Notes under the pieces: generated by a model | What the model was told of the DNA's origin: nothing | The model's input: the letters and a program-made list of their open reading frames with translations, nothing else | The model's database searches: none | Source of the DNA: Saprospiraceae bacterium | GTDB lineage: Bacteria > Bacteroidota > Bacteroidia > Chitinophagales > Saprospiraceae | DNA: 64,000 nt | Direction of reading: 5' to 3' | Assembly: GCA_016714785.1 (NCBI GenBank) | Contig: JADKCC010000025.1 | Span: forward strand, 62,001 to 126,000 | Part shown: one piece after another, positions 51,200-59,657 of the stretch | How the letters are laid out: each line of letters starts with the position of its first letter | How positions within the stretch are numbered: the stretch's first letter is position 1 | Translations under genes and position numbers: made by a program

Positions 51200-51219
51200 C
51201 CAATTGCTTTAGCTATTGG
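51200..51219. repeat. REP-like imperfect palindrome
   Basis: CCAATTGCTTTAGCTATTGG: stem CCAAT/ATTGG with an internal GCT/AGC, sharing the GCT-AGC core with the palindromes around the transposase. Confidence 0.65.
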
Positions 51220-51223
51220 AGAT

Positions 51224-51262
51224 AAAAAAACCGAACATCGCAAGATGATTCGGTTTTTTTTT
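51224..51262 (+). terminator. Rho-independent terminator
   Basis: ACCGAACATC-GCAA-GATGATTCGGT with one bulge, flanked by A-runs and a long T-run, so likely bidirectional. It follows the type IX cargo gene. Confidence 0.85.
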
Positions 51263-51277
51263 GTTTGTATATCATCA

Positions 51278-51313
51278 ATTGCCCATAGCTTAAGCTATGG
51301 GCAATTGATAGGA
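51278..51313. repeat. 36-bp perfect palindrome (REP-like)
   Basis: The half-site is ATCAATTGCCCATAGCTT, repeated inverted with no spacer. It stands 3 bp from the stop of the RAYT transposase gene. Its GCTTAAGC core resembles the palindromes at 51200 and 51794. Confidence 0.9.
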
Positions 51314-51315
51314 AA

Positions 51316-51756
51316 TTATAAATCTTCATGTCTTACAAATCCAAATTTTGTAATCATTTCATCAAATTCATCATTAAATGATTTTTTCTTATGGTGTTCT
51401 TCTTGTCTTCTTATATATGCTCTAACTCTATCAACTACCGATTCTGAAACAGAAACTGCAAAATAATCATTTTGCCATTGAAATTTTTCTTTTGTCAACT
51501 TGTTCTTATTAATCCAATAGGATGATTCACCTTTTATCAGCTGCATAATTTTCTCAATACTTTGGTCGTGACTTAGCGAAACAAGACAATGACAATGCTC
51601 TTCGAAGCCATTGATATGGTCGATGTAGATTTCTTTTTCTTTAGCATTATCTTTTATATGTTGCCAAACAGTTTTTCTTAATTCTGGTGTATCTAGATAA
51701 GGAATTCTATGTTTTGTACTCCAAACAAAGTGTATGTAGATTTTGATATATGGCAT
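51316..51756 (-). CDS. IS200-like RAYT transposase
   Basis: A 146-residue single-strand Y1 (HUH) transposase of the REP-associated type. It reads IYIHFVWSTKHRIPYLDTPE, then a HUH motif at EEHCHCLVSL (His-Cys-His). The catalytic Tyr region follows in the SVVDRVRAYIRRQEEHHKKK segment. Flanking REP-like palindromes on both sides fit a RAYT rather than a mobile IS. The frame is intact. The family is confident, active mobility is not. Confidence 0.9.
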   Translation of the reverse strand: MPYIKIYIHFVWSTKHRIPYLDTPELRKTVWQHIKDNAKEKEIYIDHINGFEEHCHCLVSLSHDQSIEKIMQLIKGESSYWINKNKLTKEKFQWQNDYFAVSVSESVVDRVRAYIRRQEEHHKKKSFNDEFDEMITKFGFVRHEDL

Positions 51757-51793
51757 TTTCTTTATGTATTATTATTTCAATTCCGATCAATTC

Positions 51794-51813
51794 CCTATGG
51801 CTTCAGCCATAGG
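51794..51813. repeat. REP-like palindrome overlapping the cytochrome c stop
   Basis: CCTATGGC-TTCA-GCCATAGG, 8-bp perfect stem. The cytochrome gene stop codon (51795-51797) lies inside its left arm, so the element doubles as coding end and hairpin. Confidence 0.75.
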
Positions 51814-52196
51814 ACTTCCTCCACTGTCACCATTTTATCTGATTGATTGCCCCAAGAGTTGAGGATATAATTCATGACGTCGGCTACTTCGGTGTCGGTA
51901 AGTCCGGGATTGGGCATCGTACCGTTGTAGGGGATTCCGTTGACATTGATTTTGCCTTTTTGGCCATATTTTACTGATTTTATGCTTTCAGCTCTGTTAT
52001 TGATGAGAAAGTCGGACTTGGCCAAAGGTGGAAAAAACTTTGGTGTTCCTTCTCCATTGGGTTTGTGGCAGGTGACGCAGAAGTCGGTATAGATGTCTTT
52101 GCCTCGACTTATACTTTTGGTCAGGTCACTATCTTGCCAATCTGTGAAACTAAAAAATAGGCTTACGCCGAACAGTAACGTTATTATTTTGATCAT
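51795..52196 (-). CDS. Class I c-type cytochrome
   Basis: A 133-residue periplasmic electron carrier. It has a signal peptide at about residues 1-19, haem-binding CVTCH at 40-44 and the axial Met in NGTMPNPGL near residue 94. It overlaps the stop of the PQQ-type dehydrogenase by 4 bp and so is probably the electron acceptor for it. A hairpin covers its stop. Confidence 0.92.
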   Translation of the reverse strand: MIKIITLLFGVSLFFSFTDWQDSDLTKSISRGKDIYTDFCVTCHKPNGEGTPKFFPPLAKSDFLINNRAESIKSVKYGQKGKINVNGIPYNGTMPNPGLTDTEVADVMNYILNSWGNQSDKMVTVEEVLWLKP

Positions 52197-53308
52197 TTTG
52201 ATGGCATTATTTTGTAAATACCTTTGCCTTCTACGGCTACATAAATCAGACCATCGGGACCCATGATTACATTGCGTATGCGACCTATGTCCGTCATTAG
52301 TTTTTCACGATAAGTGACTTTATCATTTTTTAATACTACGCGCTCTAGGTATTGAAACTTTAGTGAGCCGATCAAAAGGTTGCCTTTCCAGTCTCCGTAT
52401 TTATCAGAATCTACGAATGCCATGCCACTAGGAGCGATAGAAGGTACATAATAGTATTGGGCTTGCTCCATGCCTGCCATTTCTTTTTTATCTGTCAATA
52501 CGCTGCCATCGTAATTGATGCCATAAGATATGACTGGCCATCCGTAGTTCAGTCCTTTTTGGATGATATTGATTTCGTCTCCGCCTTGTGGACCGTGTTC
52601 ATGTGCCCATATTTTGCCTGTGACTGGATGTTTGACCATGCCTTGTTGGTTGCGGTGTCCATAAGACCATATCGCTTTTTTAGCATTTGCAGTGGAGTAG
52701 AAGGGATTGTCAGTAGGAATGGTACCGTCATCTTTGAGCCTATAGACTTTACCACCATCTTTGGTGATATCTTGGGGATTGACAAAATGTTCGCCACGGT
52801 CACCGATGGTAAAATAAACATATCCATCATTGTCAAAAACGATTCTAGAGCCAAAATGATATGGTTTGGTGGTATTGGGACTTCCTTTGTACAAGACTTG
52901 GTTTTCTATAAGGTTTCCGTTTTGAAGTTTTGCCCTCATCAACGCAGTATGTCCACCATCTTCCGTTCCTTCTTTGGAAGAGTAGGTGAAGTATATCCAT
53001 CCATTGTTTTTATAATCAGGGTGTAAAGCTACATCCAAGAATCCACCTTGACCACGTGCATATACTTCAGGCGTGTTGCCTATGATTGTTTTTTTACCAT
53101 CTTTGAAGTGTATTAATTGACCTTTTATCTCAGTAATTAAAAGACTGCCATCAGGAAGGAAAGCCATTCCCCAAGGTATTTCTAGTTCAGGGACAAATAT
53201 TTCTGTCGTGTATGATACGTTTTCTGGTGTCTGAATGGTCATGTCTTTTTGTGCTTGACAAGCCAACAGCGTACCTAGAAATAGGATAGTGAAGAGCTTT
53301 GAATACAT
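52193..53308 (-). CDS. PQQ-dependent soluble aldose/sugar dehydrogenase-like lipoprotein
   Basis: The 371 residues form a six-bladed sGDH propeller. A lipoprotein leader (LFLGTLLACQAQKD, Cys17) precedes it. Family motifs are PWGMAFLPDGSLLITEIKG, FLDVALHPDYKNNGWIYFTY and WSYGHRNQQGMVKHPVTGKI, then HEHGPQGGDEINIIQKGLNYGWP. The His and Arg residues that bind PQQ and Ca in this family appear in place. Its substrate is unknown. It is coupled to the cytochrome gene downstream. Confidence 0.9.
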   Translation of the reverse strand: MYSKLFTILFLGTLLACQAQKDMTIQTPENVSYTTEIFVPELEIPWGMAFLPDGSLLITEIKGQLIHFKDGKKTIIGNTPEVYARGQGGFLDVALHPDYKNNGWIYFTYSSKEGTEDGGHTALMRAKLQNGNLIENQVLYKGSPNTTKPYHFGSRIVFDNDGYVYFTIGDRGEHFVNPQDITKDGGKVYRLKDDGTIPTDNPFYSTANAKKAIWSYGHRNQQGMVKHPVTGKIWAHEHGPQGGDEINIIQKGLNYGWPVISYGINYDGSVLTDKKEMAGMEQAQYYYVPSIAPSGMAFVDSDKYGDWKGNLLIGSLKFQYLERVVLKNDKVTYREKLMTDIGRIRNVIMGPDGLIYVAVEGKGIYKIMPSK

Positions 53309-53374
53309 ATTGTTTTTATGATTTAGGAATGTAACAACAATTGGTTGGAATTAGTTTGCTAAATGCTGTATTAG

Positions 53375-54010
53375 CTAGCGTTTTCTGATTAATGTAATGC
53401 CATCCCTTATAGGCAATATGACGTTTTCTACTCTTGGGTCCGCTGCTATTTTTTGATTGAACGCATGGATGATTTGGGTTTTTTTGTCTTTGATGGCATG
53501 TATGACTTTCCCACTCCAAAGCACATTGTCCACGATGATGATGGCTCCTGTAGTACACTTGTCTATGATGAGATCAAAGTACTGAGCATAAGCTTCTTTG
53601 TCTGCATCGATGAATACCAGATCAAAAGACTCGTTCATATCCGCTAGGATAGATTTGGCATCACCTACCAAAAGATCGATTTGAGCTGCATAGGCGGACT
53701 GGTGGAAAAAACGTTCGGCTATAGCTGCATGTTCGGGATTATACTCTATGGTTGTCAGTTTACCATGGGCACTTAGCCCTTGTGCCAATGCTATGGCCGA
53801 ATATCCTGTAAATGTGCCTATCTCTAGAATGTGCTGAGGACTAACCATTTTGCTGATAATGCTCAAAAGACTACCTTGCAGATGACCAGAAAGCATGCGA
53901 GGTGCGAGTGTTTGAAGATGCGTAGCTCGCTCGACCTGATGTAGCAATGGGTCGGGTAGGGTAGTGTGTTTTTCACAATATTCGTACAATGGTGCCAATG
54001 TGTCTTGCAT
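53375..54010 (-). CDS. Class I SAM-dependent O-methyltransferase
   Basis: A 211-residue catechol/caffeoyl-CoA-type O-methyltransferase. The SAM motif ILEIGTFTGYSAIALAQGL is followed by TTIEYNPEHAAIAERFFHQS, DLVFIDADKEAYAQYFDLII (metal-binding Asp) and IIIVDNVLWSGKV. The substrate is unknown. A single gene; 67 bp from the dehydrogenase gene. Confidence 0.9.
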   Translation of the reverse strand: MQDTLAPLYEYCEKHTTLPDPLLHQVERATHLQTLAPRMLSGHLQGSLLSIISKMVSPQHILEIGTFTGYSAIALAQGLSAHGKLTTIEYNPEHAAIAERFFHQSAYAAQIDLLVGDAKSILADMNESFDLVFIDADKEAYAQYFDLIIDKCTTGAIIIVDNVLWSGKVIHAIKDKKTQIIHAFNQKIAADPRVENVILPIRDGITLIRKR

Positions 54011-54098
54011 AATATAAAAGTTATAGTTGTCTGGTATAAAAATTCAATTTGAATAATGAATCCGACTTTTTACTCAAGATTGTTTTTTATGTTTTTAT

Positions 54099-54995
54099 TT
54101 ATGTTTTGGCATTGATTCTTTGTAACAAAGGATAACTAAAAACGGTCAACAAAATAATGCCTGCGCCTATGTAAAACATAGTATTGAGCTCTTTATGCTC
54201 TTTGAGTATGACTATGGCTAACAATATACCATATACTGGCTCAAGATTGATGACCAAATTGGAAGCAAACGCAGAAAGATGTTGTAATGATTTTAGTGTC
54301 AATACGTGCGCCAATGTGGTACAAAGCAAGGCTAAAACAAACAACCATAACCAATCTTCCCATCTCGTAGGAACATATACCGACTGTGGGTAGCCAAAAA
54401 TCCAAAATATGCCTACAAGTATGGTAATCATCGCCCACGCGCTAGATAACTCTATAAATGATATCGTGTAAGGATCAGCACCTTTGATATTGGCTTTGTT
54501 CATGACTGAAAATACCGCAGCTAACAATGCAGATAACAAACCAACAATGACACCATATAGATAAGAACCATCTAATTGATTGACGATCAATATCATGCCA
54601 GGTATTATCAATGAACCTATAAAGAGTTCCGTTTTATTAAATTTTTTCCGAACTATCAATGGTTCGATGATAGAAGTAAAAAGAGATGTTGTGCTCATAC
54701 AAACTAGACATACTGAGGCATTGGAAAGTTTGACAGAGCCATAAAAACATATCCAATGTAAACCTATAATCATCCCTATGATGCCATATTTTTTGATCAG
54801 ATGATTGGGAAGTGTAGATAGATTTCTACCGAAATTTATGAAAAACAGCAAACTGAAAGAGGTGATTAATACGCGCCACCATACGATCATCACTGCTGGC
54901 AAGGCAATCAAGTCACCGAGAATAGCAGTAAAACCAAAGAGCAATACAGCAATATGGATTTTGATATAAGCAGAGGATTGATTGGTGACGGACAT
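54099..54995 (-). CDS. DMT-family (EamA) inner-membrane transporter
   Basis: From ATG 54995 the protein is 298 residues with ten hydrophobic segments in two EamA repeats (IHIAVLLFGFTAILGDLIAL and LYGVIVGLLSALLAAVFSVM as examples). A longer frame starting at 55229 adds 78 residues without membrane logic and is rejected as start. Drug/metabolite transporter; the substrate cannot be told. Confidence 0.85.
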   Translation of the reverse strand: MSVTNQSSAYIKIHIAVLLFGFTAILGDLIALPAVMIVWWRVLITSFSLLFFINFGRNLSTLPNHLIKKYGIIGMIIGLHWICFYGSVKLSNASVCLVCMSTTSLFTSIIEPLIVRKKFNKTELFIGSLIIPGMILIVNQLDGSYLYGVIVGLLSALLAAVFSVMNKANIKGADPYTISFIELSSAWAMITILVGIFWIFGYPQSVYVPTRWEDWLWLFVLALLCTTLAHVLTLKSLQHLSAFASNLVINLEPVYGILLAIVILKEHKELNTMFYIGAGIILLTVFSYPLLQRINAKT

Positions 54996-55111
54996 TTTTG
55001 AGTTTAGGCCGCAAAGATAAAGTATTTGGTTGTTAAATTTGGGAAAGAAATAGCGAAAAGCTAAAACTACTGAAAAGGTTAAGGAATCTATATAATTAGC
55101 TAAAATTGTCC

Positions 55112-55119
55112 TATTTTTG
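55112..55119 (+). promoter_or_regulatory. Bacteroidota -7 box (TATTTTTG)
   Basis: TATTTTTG, 150 bp upstream of the TonB receptor start, in a divergent intergenic region. No -33 TTG at the right distance. Confidence 0.4.
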
Positions 55120-55269
55120 CACACTGTAAATATTTTTAAGAAGTGATCTTGCTGAGAAAATAGGATTTTTGAGTTTTTTGATCTCAGATAGGGACAGTAA
55201 ACGTGAAGTTGATGGGTCAAAAAAGCCATATATTTAGATATTTGACATTAAAACAAGATAGGTGCAATC

Positions 55270-57882
55270 ATGCGAAGATGGTTTAAGATATGGGTGTTGT
55301 TAATGTGTTGGCTGACAATGCTGCCTATCCTATCGGGTCAAAATAGTATTGGTTTACCATTGAAAGATTGGTTGCAAAAAATAGAAAAATCTTCTCAATA
55401 TCTTTTCAACTACGATCCTGTAATCCTCAGTAATCAGGCTATTTCAGTACCAAACGAAATCAAAAGCCCTAAAGACATACTAAGCTATATAAGTAGTGTG
55501 ACAAAGTATCAGTTTAAGTACATTGACAATAAATACGTGCTTATACACACATCAGGCGAAAGTGCATTGTACCAACCAATAAAGATAAAATGTAAAGTAT
55601 GGGATGCTAATATGGAAGAACCATTGGCATTTGCCAATATCTTTACTGAAGATTATGTAGCTGGTTGCACAAGTGAAGAGGATGGCAGTTTTGTATTGAA
55701 GGGCAATTTTAATCCCAATCAACACATCATAGTAAGTTATTTGGGATATGAATCTACCAAAGTGAAAATCTCAGATATAGGTACTGGGAATGTGAAGACT
55801 ATTAGGCTTAAACCTATAGATCAGTTCCTCAGTGATGTGGTGATTACAGATACTAGGAATGCCTTTTTAAGTAGCAAAATGGAGCAAACTACAGTGATTA
55901 AAACTAGTAATATTTCAATACTCGCAGGGCAGGCAGAGAAGGACCCTTTGGCTTTAGTGCAGCTATTGCCTGGTGTGTCAGCGATAGGTGAGTCTGTCAC
56001 TAATATTTCCTTTCGGGGTAGCACATCCGACCAGAATTTGGTTACTTGGAATCAAATCCCACTTTACCATACAGGTCATTTTGTTGGGTTATTGTCATCT
56101 TGCAATCCCTTTGTCATCGATGAGATCAAAATATATAATGATGGTTTTAAAAGTAACTATGGTGGTAGGGTAGCGGGTGTCATAGAGATGAATAGTAAAA
56201 ACAGGCACACCAATAAATTGGCTGTCAATGCCAATGTTAACCTATTGACAGCCAATATGCATACTCAAATACCGCTATGGAAAGATCGCATCACATTGGA
56301 AGCTTCCTATCGAACCTCGTATGGTGGTGTATTTAAAAACATAGCCTATCAGAATTTTTTTGATCAATCATTTCAGTCAGGTAGGATTCAAAATATCAAA
56401 GATTACATAGCAGTAAATGAATTACAAGCCAATGTATTTAATTCGTCCAATGTATCATTTTATGATTATAACCTTAGGGCAATGATCACGCCATCTGATC
56501 GTGATTTGGTAGCGATTAATTATATCAAAGCCAAAGATATAGTACGCAATGATTTGACTTTTGATTGGAGCGACAAGCACGAGACCGATACGATATCGCT
56601 TTATAATTTTGGTGTCAGTAGTATATGGTCACATCGGTTTTCAGATATTTGGACTTCTAGCATAGCTTACGTTTATTCAGGATTTGAAAACGGCTATAGT
56701 TATTTTGAAGACATCAATCAGAAAATATCCACTGGTTATATCAATAAATCAAACAGCGTAAAAGAAACTAAGATATCATGGGAAAATATTTTAACCTTCG
56801 AAGATGTAACATTAGAATTTGGGTACCACAGAAACCATATTGATAACCGAAGTTATAGAATTACTGTGCCAAGCAATGTATATGAAAAAGATGAAAACGT
56901 CCAAAATAATGGGCTACTTGATGCCTTGTTCCTAAATTATACTTATTCGGCAGATGAAAAATTTAAGTTGGACCTAGGAATAAGGTATAGTAAATACAAC
57001 TTGTCTGGTCAAAAGTTTGCAGAACCAAGGATGACTTTGTGGCATCAATTGAATGATATGTGGCGAATCAAAGCATCAGCAGGCAAATACACCCAAGTAC
57101 TCACCCAAATAGAAGAATATAATGATGTGCAAGTAGAAGATATGTACTGGAGATTGGCAGATGGTAAGCCAGGAAATGAACTGATACCGATTACTACCAA
57201 TACCCAATACTCAACAGGTGTCTCCTACAGCAAAAAGCAATGGAAAGTGGATTTAGTTTTGTTTTCTAAAAAAGTAGAAAATATTACAGCATTGGGTTTG
57301 GAGTTTGATAGTGGACTCAACCCTTGGTGGATAGCAACTGGCAAAAGTGTTGGCATTGAATTTTCGTTGTCCAAAAAATCTAAATTTGGGCACAGTATCA
57401 TCAATTATAGTCACAATGATATGAACCTTGACTTTGGAAGTAATAGGATTTATCCTGCGCCTTACAACCATAAACATCAAATCTTATGTATGCAAACCTT
57501 TCAGTACAAAAAGTGGGATATCTCATTGATATACAAAATAAAGACGGGGAGACCTTATTCCGTATATACATCTTTTTATATCAGCGGACCAAATGAATTG
57601 GGTGATCCTGAAGCAGTGTTTGTATATGATAAGCAATTTGATAAAAATTTGGATGCCTATCAACGCTTAGATTTTACGCTAACGTATAAACTATGGTCCA
57701 AACCTTCCAATAAATGGAGCGCTAAAGTAGGTATCTCGCTACTCAATGTTTTGAATCATCCTAATATTATACAAAGAAGTAATTACGTTGATTATAGTGA
57801 TTGGCCCGAAATAAAACCCGCAACCTTCGACAGAAAGGGATTAGGTTTTACTCCGAATATATTTTTGAGTTTTCAGTTTTAG
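55270..57882 (+). CDS. TonB-dependent receptor with STN-like N-terminal domain
   Basis: An 870-residue outer-membrane receptor. It has a signal peptide (to about residue 23, LSGQ), an STN/secretin-like segment at about 28-93, and a carboxypeptidase-regulatory-like domain at about 103-180 (EEPLAFANIFTEDYVAGCTS). A plug follows (NISFRGSTSDQNLVTWNQIP, GRVAGVIEMNSKNR), then a barrel ending in GFTPNIFLSFQF. STN domains normally pair with an anti-sigma/ECF sigma factor; none is next to it in this window. The substrate is unknown. A copy of its last 100 bp lies downstream at 59085. Confidence 0.9.
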   Translation: MRRWFKIWVLLMCWLTMLPILSGQNSIGLPLKDWLQKIEKSSQYLFNYDPVILSNQAISVPNEIKSPKDILSYISSVTKYQFKYIDNKYVLIHTSGESALYQPIKIKCKVWDANMEEPLAFANIFTEDYVAGCTSEEDGSFVLKGNFNPNQHIIVSYLGYESTKVKISDIGTGNVKTIRLKPIDQFLSDVVITDTRNAFLSSKMEQTTVIKTSNISILAGQAEKDPLALVQLLPGVSAIGESVTNISFRGSTSDQNLVTWNQIPLYHTGHFVGLLSSCNPFVIDEIKIYNDGFKSNYGGRVAGVIEMNSKNRHTNKLAVNANVNLLTANMHTQIPLWKDRITLEASYRTSYGGVFKNIAYQNFFDQSFQSGRIQNIKDYIAVNELQANVFNSSNVSFYDYNLRAMITPSDRDLVAINYIKAKDIVRNDLTFDWSDKHETDTISLYNFGVSSIWSHRFSDIWTSSIAYVYSGFENGYSYFEDINQKISTGYINKSNSVKETKISWENILTFEDVTLEFGYHRNHIDNRSYRITVPSNVYEKDENVQNNGLLDALFLNYTYSADEKFKLDLGIRYSKYNLSGQKFAEPRMTLWHQLNDMWRIKASAGKYTQVLTQIEEYNDVQVEDMYWRLADGKPGNELIPITTNTQYSTGVSYSKKQWKVDLVLFSKKVENITALGLEFDSGLNPWWIATGKSVGIEFSLSKKSKFGHSIINYSHNDMNLDFGSNRIYPAPYNHKHQILCMQTFQYKKWDISLIYKIKTGRPYSVYTSFYISGPNELGDPEAVFVYDKQFDKNLDAYQRLDFTLTYKLWSKPSNKWSAKVGISLLNVLNHPNIIQRSNYVDYSDWPEIKPATFDRKGLGFTPNIFLSFQF

Positions 57883-57891
57883 TGGGTTTTG
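57787..57891. repeat. Original of the duplicated receptor 3' end
   Basis: 105 bp covering the last 32 codons of the receptor and 9 bp after the stop. Copied at 59085-59188 with one base deleted. Confidence 0.9.
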
Positions 57892-58265
57892 GTCCCAATT
57901 AAGAGTATTATAATAAAAATCTTATGAACCTGACTTCAAAATAATTGCCTTGTATAGTACACTAAACTCGTTGATTCTTTTATTGACAGAACGATAATCA
58001 GTTGATTATCAACTAAGGAAATTATGAAACATATCCCAATTTTACTTTGTCCTATTTGAATAAAAAAGTTAATTCGCGACTCTGTGGTTTGAAATGACAA
58101 TTTTTGATGTGAAAATGTGTGGGAGCAAAGGAGTTCGGTATGGCCGAACTCCTTTGCTCCCACTTAAACTCTAATTCTACGTAATTTCGATGAAGTTTTA
58201 GCGCCCGCCGCAGATGAGAGAAGCCCATCTTTTAGGGTAAATATTTAGAAAATAATAATTTGAAA

Positions 58266-58606
58266 AAGAAGAATTCATAAGCTTCTCCAAGTACTTCATA
58301 AGCTTCTCCAAGTACTTCATAACCTTCTCCAAGTACTTAATAAGCTTCTCCGAGTACTTTAAGCTTCTTTAAGCTTCTTTAAGTACTCAATAAGCTTCTC
58401 CAAGTACTTCATAAGCTTCTCCAAGTACTTCATAAGCTTCTTTAAGTACTTCATAAGCTTCTCCAAGTACTTAATAAGCTTCTCCAAGTACTTCATAAGC
58501 TTCTCCAAGTACTTAATAACCTTCTTTGAGTACTCAATAAGCTTCTTTAAGTGCTAACTAACCTTCTCCGAGTACTTCATAAGCTTCTTTAAGTCCTTAA
58601 TGAACT
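58266..58606. repeat. Minisatellite, 18-21-bp units
   Basis: About 17 imperfect copies of CATAAGCTTCTCCAAGTACTT, with variants such as AAGCTTCTTTAAGTACTCAA and CTTCTCCGAGTACTT. The period is mostly 21 bp with shorter units in the middle. Confidence 0.9.
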
Positions 58607-58648
58607 ACCATTAAAAATATTGATAAATAATGTATGACCTTATAAGCG

Positions 58649-58855
58649 AATGCTCCAATAATAAATGGGAATGCTCCAATTGTTAATAGGAATGCTCGAA
58701 CAATAAATACGGACGCTCCAATTGTTAATAGGAATGCTCGAACAATAAATACGGACGCTCTAATTGTTAATGAGAACGCTCCAAAGATAAATGAGCATGC
58801 TCCAATGATAAATGGGAATGGTCCAACTACAAAAAGGGATGCGCCAATGGAAGGT
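58649..58855. repeat. Minisatellite, about 21-bp units
   Basis: About ten diverged copies of AATGCTCCAATTGTTAATAGG, alternating with variants reading AATGCTCGAACAATAAATAC. Same period as the preceding array, different sequence. Confidence 0.85.
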
Positions 58856-58970
58856 GATGGATGTTTTTAACCCATCCCCAGCCCTTCCCTCCAGAAGGAA
58901 GGGAGAAGCTGTAATGGCCTTGCAAATTTATTTGCAAGAACACACCGTTTAGAAACCAAAGGATATCGCA

Positions 58971-59077
58971 TCGAAGTCTAGAGACTTTGACAAATGCATT
59001 GTGGCCTTGCAAACTTGTTTAAAGCATGTAGTCGGTCGGAGACCGAAAGTATAAATTATCGAAGTTACAAACTTCGA
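58971..59077. repeat. Cluster of three hairpins
   Basis: TCGAAGTC-TAGA-GACTTTGA (58971-58990, one G-T pair), TCGGTC-GGA-GACCGA (59032-59046) and TCGAAGTT-ACA-AACTTCGA (59059-59077). They share the TCGAAGT/ACTTCGA theme with the hairpin at 59193. Confidence 0.75.
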
Positions 59078-59084
59078 CAATCGG

Positions 59085-59188
59085 GTTGATTATAGTGATT
59101 GGCCCGAAATAAAACCCGCAACCTTCGACAGAAAGGGATTAGGTTTTACTCCGAATATATTTTGAGTTTTCAGTTTTAGTGGGTTTTG
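59085..59188. repeat. Duplicated copy of the TonB receptor 3' end
   Basis: 104 bp almost identical to 57787-57891; one T is missing in the ATATTTTTGAG run, so it is not part of any open frame. It runs to the same GTGGGTTTTG end as the original. Confidence 0.9.
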
Positions 59189-59192
59189 ATCT

Positions 59193-59216
59193 GTCAAAGT
59201 AAAGTAAGACTTTGAC
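59193..59216. repeat. Hairpin GTCAAAGT-AAAGTAAG-ACTTTGAC
   Basis: An 8-bp perfect stem, followed by AAAC as at 47628-47647. An interspersed hairpin family member. Confidence 0.7.
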
Positions 59217-59496
59217 AAACAGGCATATAGGTAGGAAATAGGGACGCAGTTGCCCCCAAAGTATATTTGTCAAATAATTTTTAATGAAATGTCTCCTAGG
59301 ATACTAAAATAAGAAATAATCAATTTTTATTAAATGCGGAATGTTATTTAGTTAGGCTACAGAAGAACTTTTCCTAATAGATATATAATTTTTTGAATTT
59401 TAAATTATACAAATTTATATTTTTAAATATACTCTTTTATTATCTGTTAAAGATTGTATAAGTGAAATAAAAATATAAAAAATAGCGAAAATATAG

Positions 59497-59527
59497 TTGC
59501 GCGACAACTTTTAAGGTCGTATATTGC
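59497..59527 (+). promoter_or_regulatory. Putative promoter (TTG - 20 bp - TATATTGC)
   Basis: TTG at 59497-59499 and TATATTGC at 59520-59527 resemble the Bacteroidota consensus with one mismatch. It would give a 5' leader of about 120 nt for the protease gene. Confidence 0.4.
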
Positions 59528-59657
59528 ATTATCTTTTAGAAACTAAACAACAAAATAGGGAAGATTTTATCTAGGTGCACATAGATTAAGCTTACATTTT
59601 AGAAACTTTTTTAAGAGATGAAGATTATTAATTATTTAACAGAAAAAATTTTTTATC

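Larger units (their letters stand above)
57892..59657. other. Gene-free repeat region, 1.8 kb
   Basis: Holds two minisatellite arrays, several hairpins, the duplicated receptor tail and the putative promoter of the protease gene. No gene can be supported; a 61-codon frame at 58827 is a shadow. Confidence 0.5.

Noticed and set aside
53453..53647. Plus-strand protein in the O-methyltransferase region
   Set aside because: Antisense shadow of an intact, well supported gene.
55000..55229. N-terminal extension of the DMT transporter
   Set aside because: The 78 extra residues lack membrane or signal features, and the ATG at 54995 directly precedes the first EamA helix.
58266..58855. CRISPR array or coding repeat protein
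   Set aside because: 21-bp units without spacers; frames are closed by stops in most readings.
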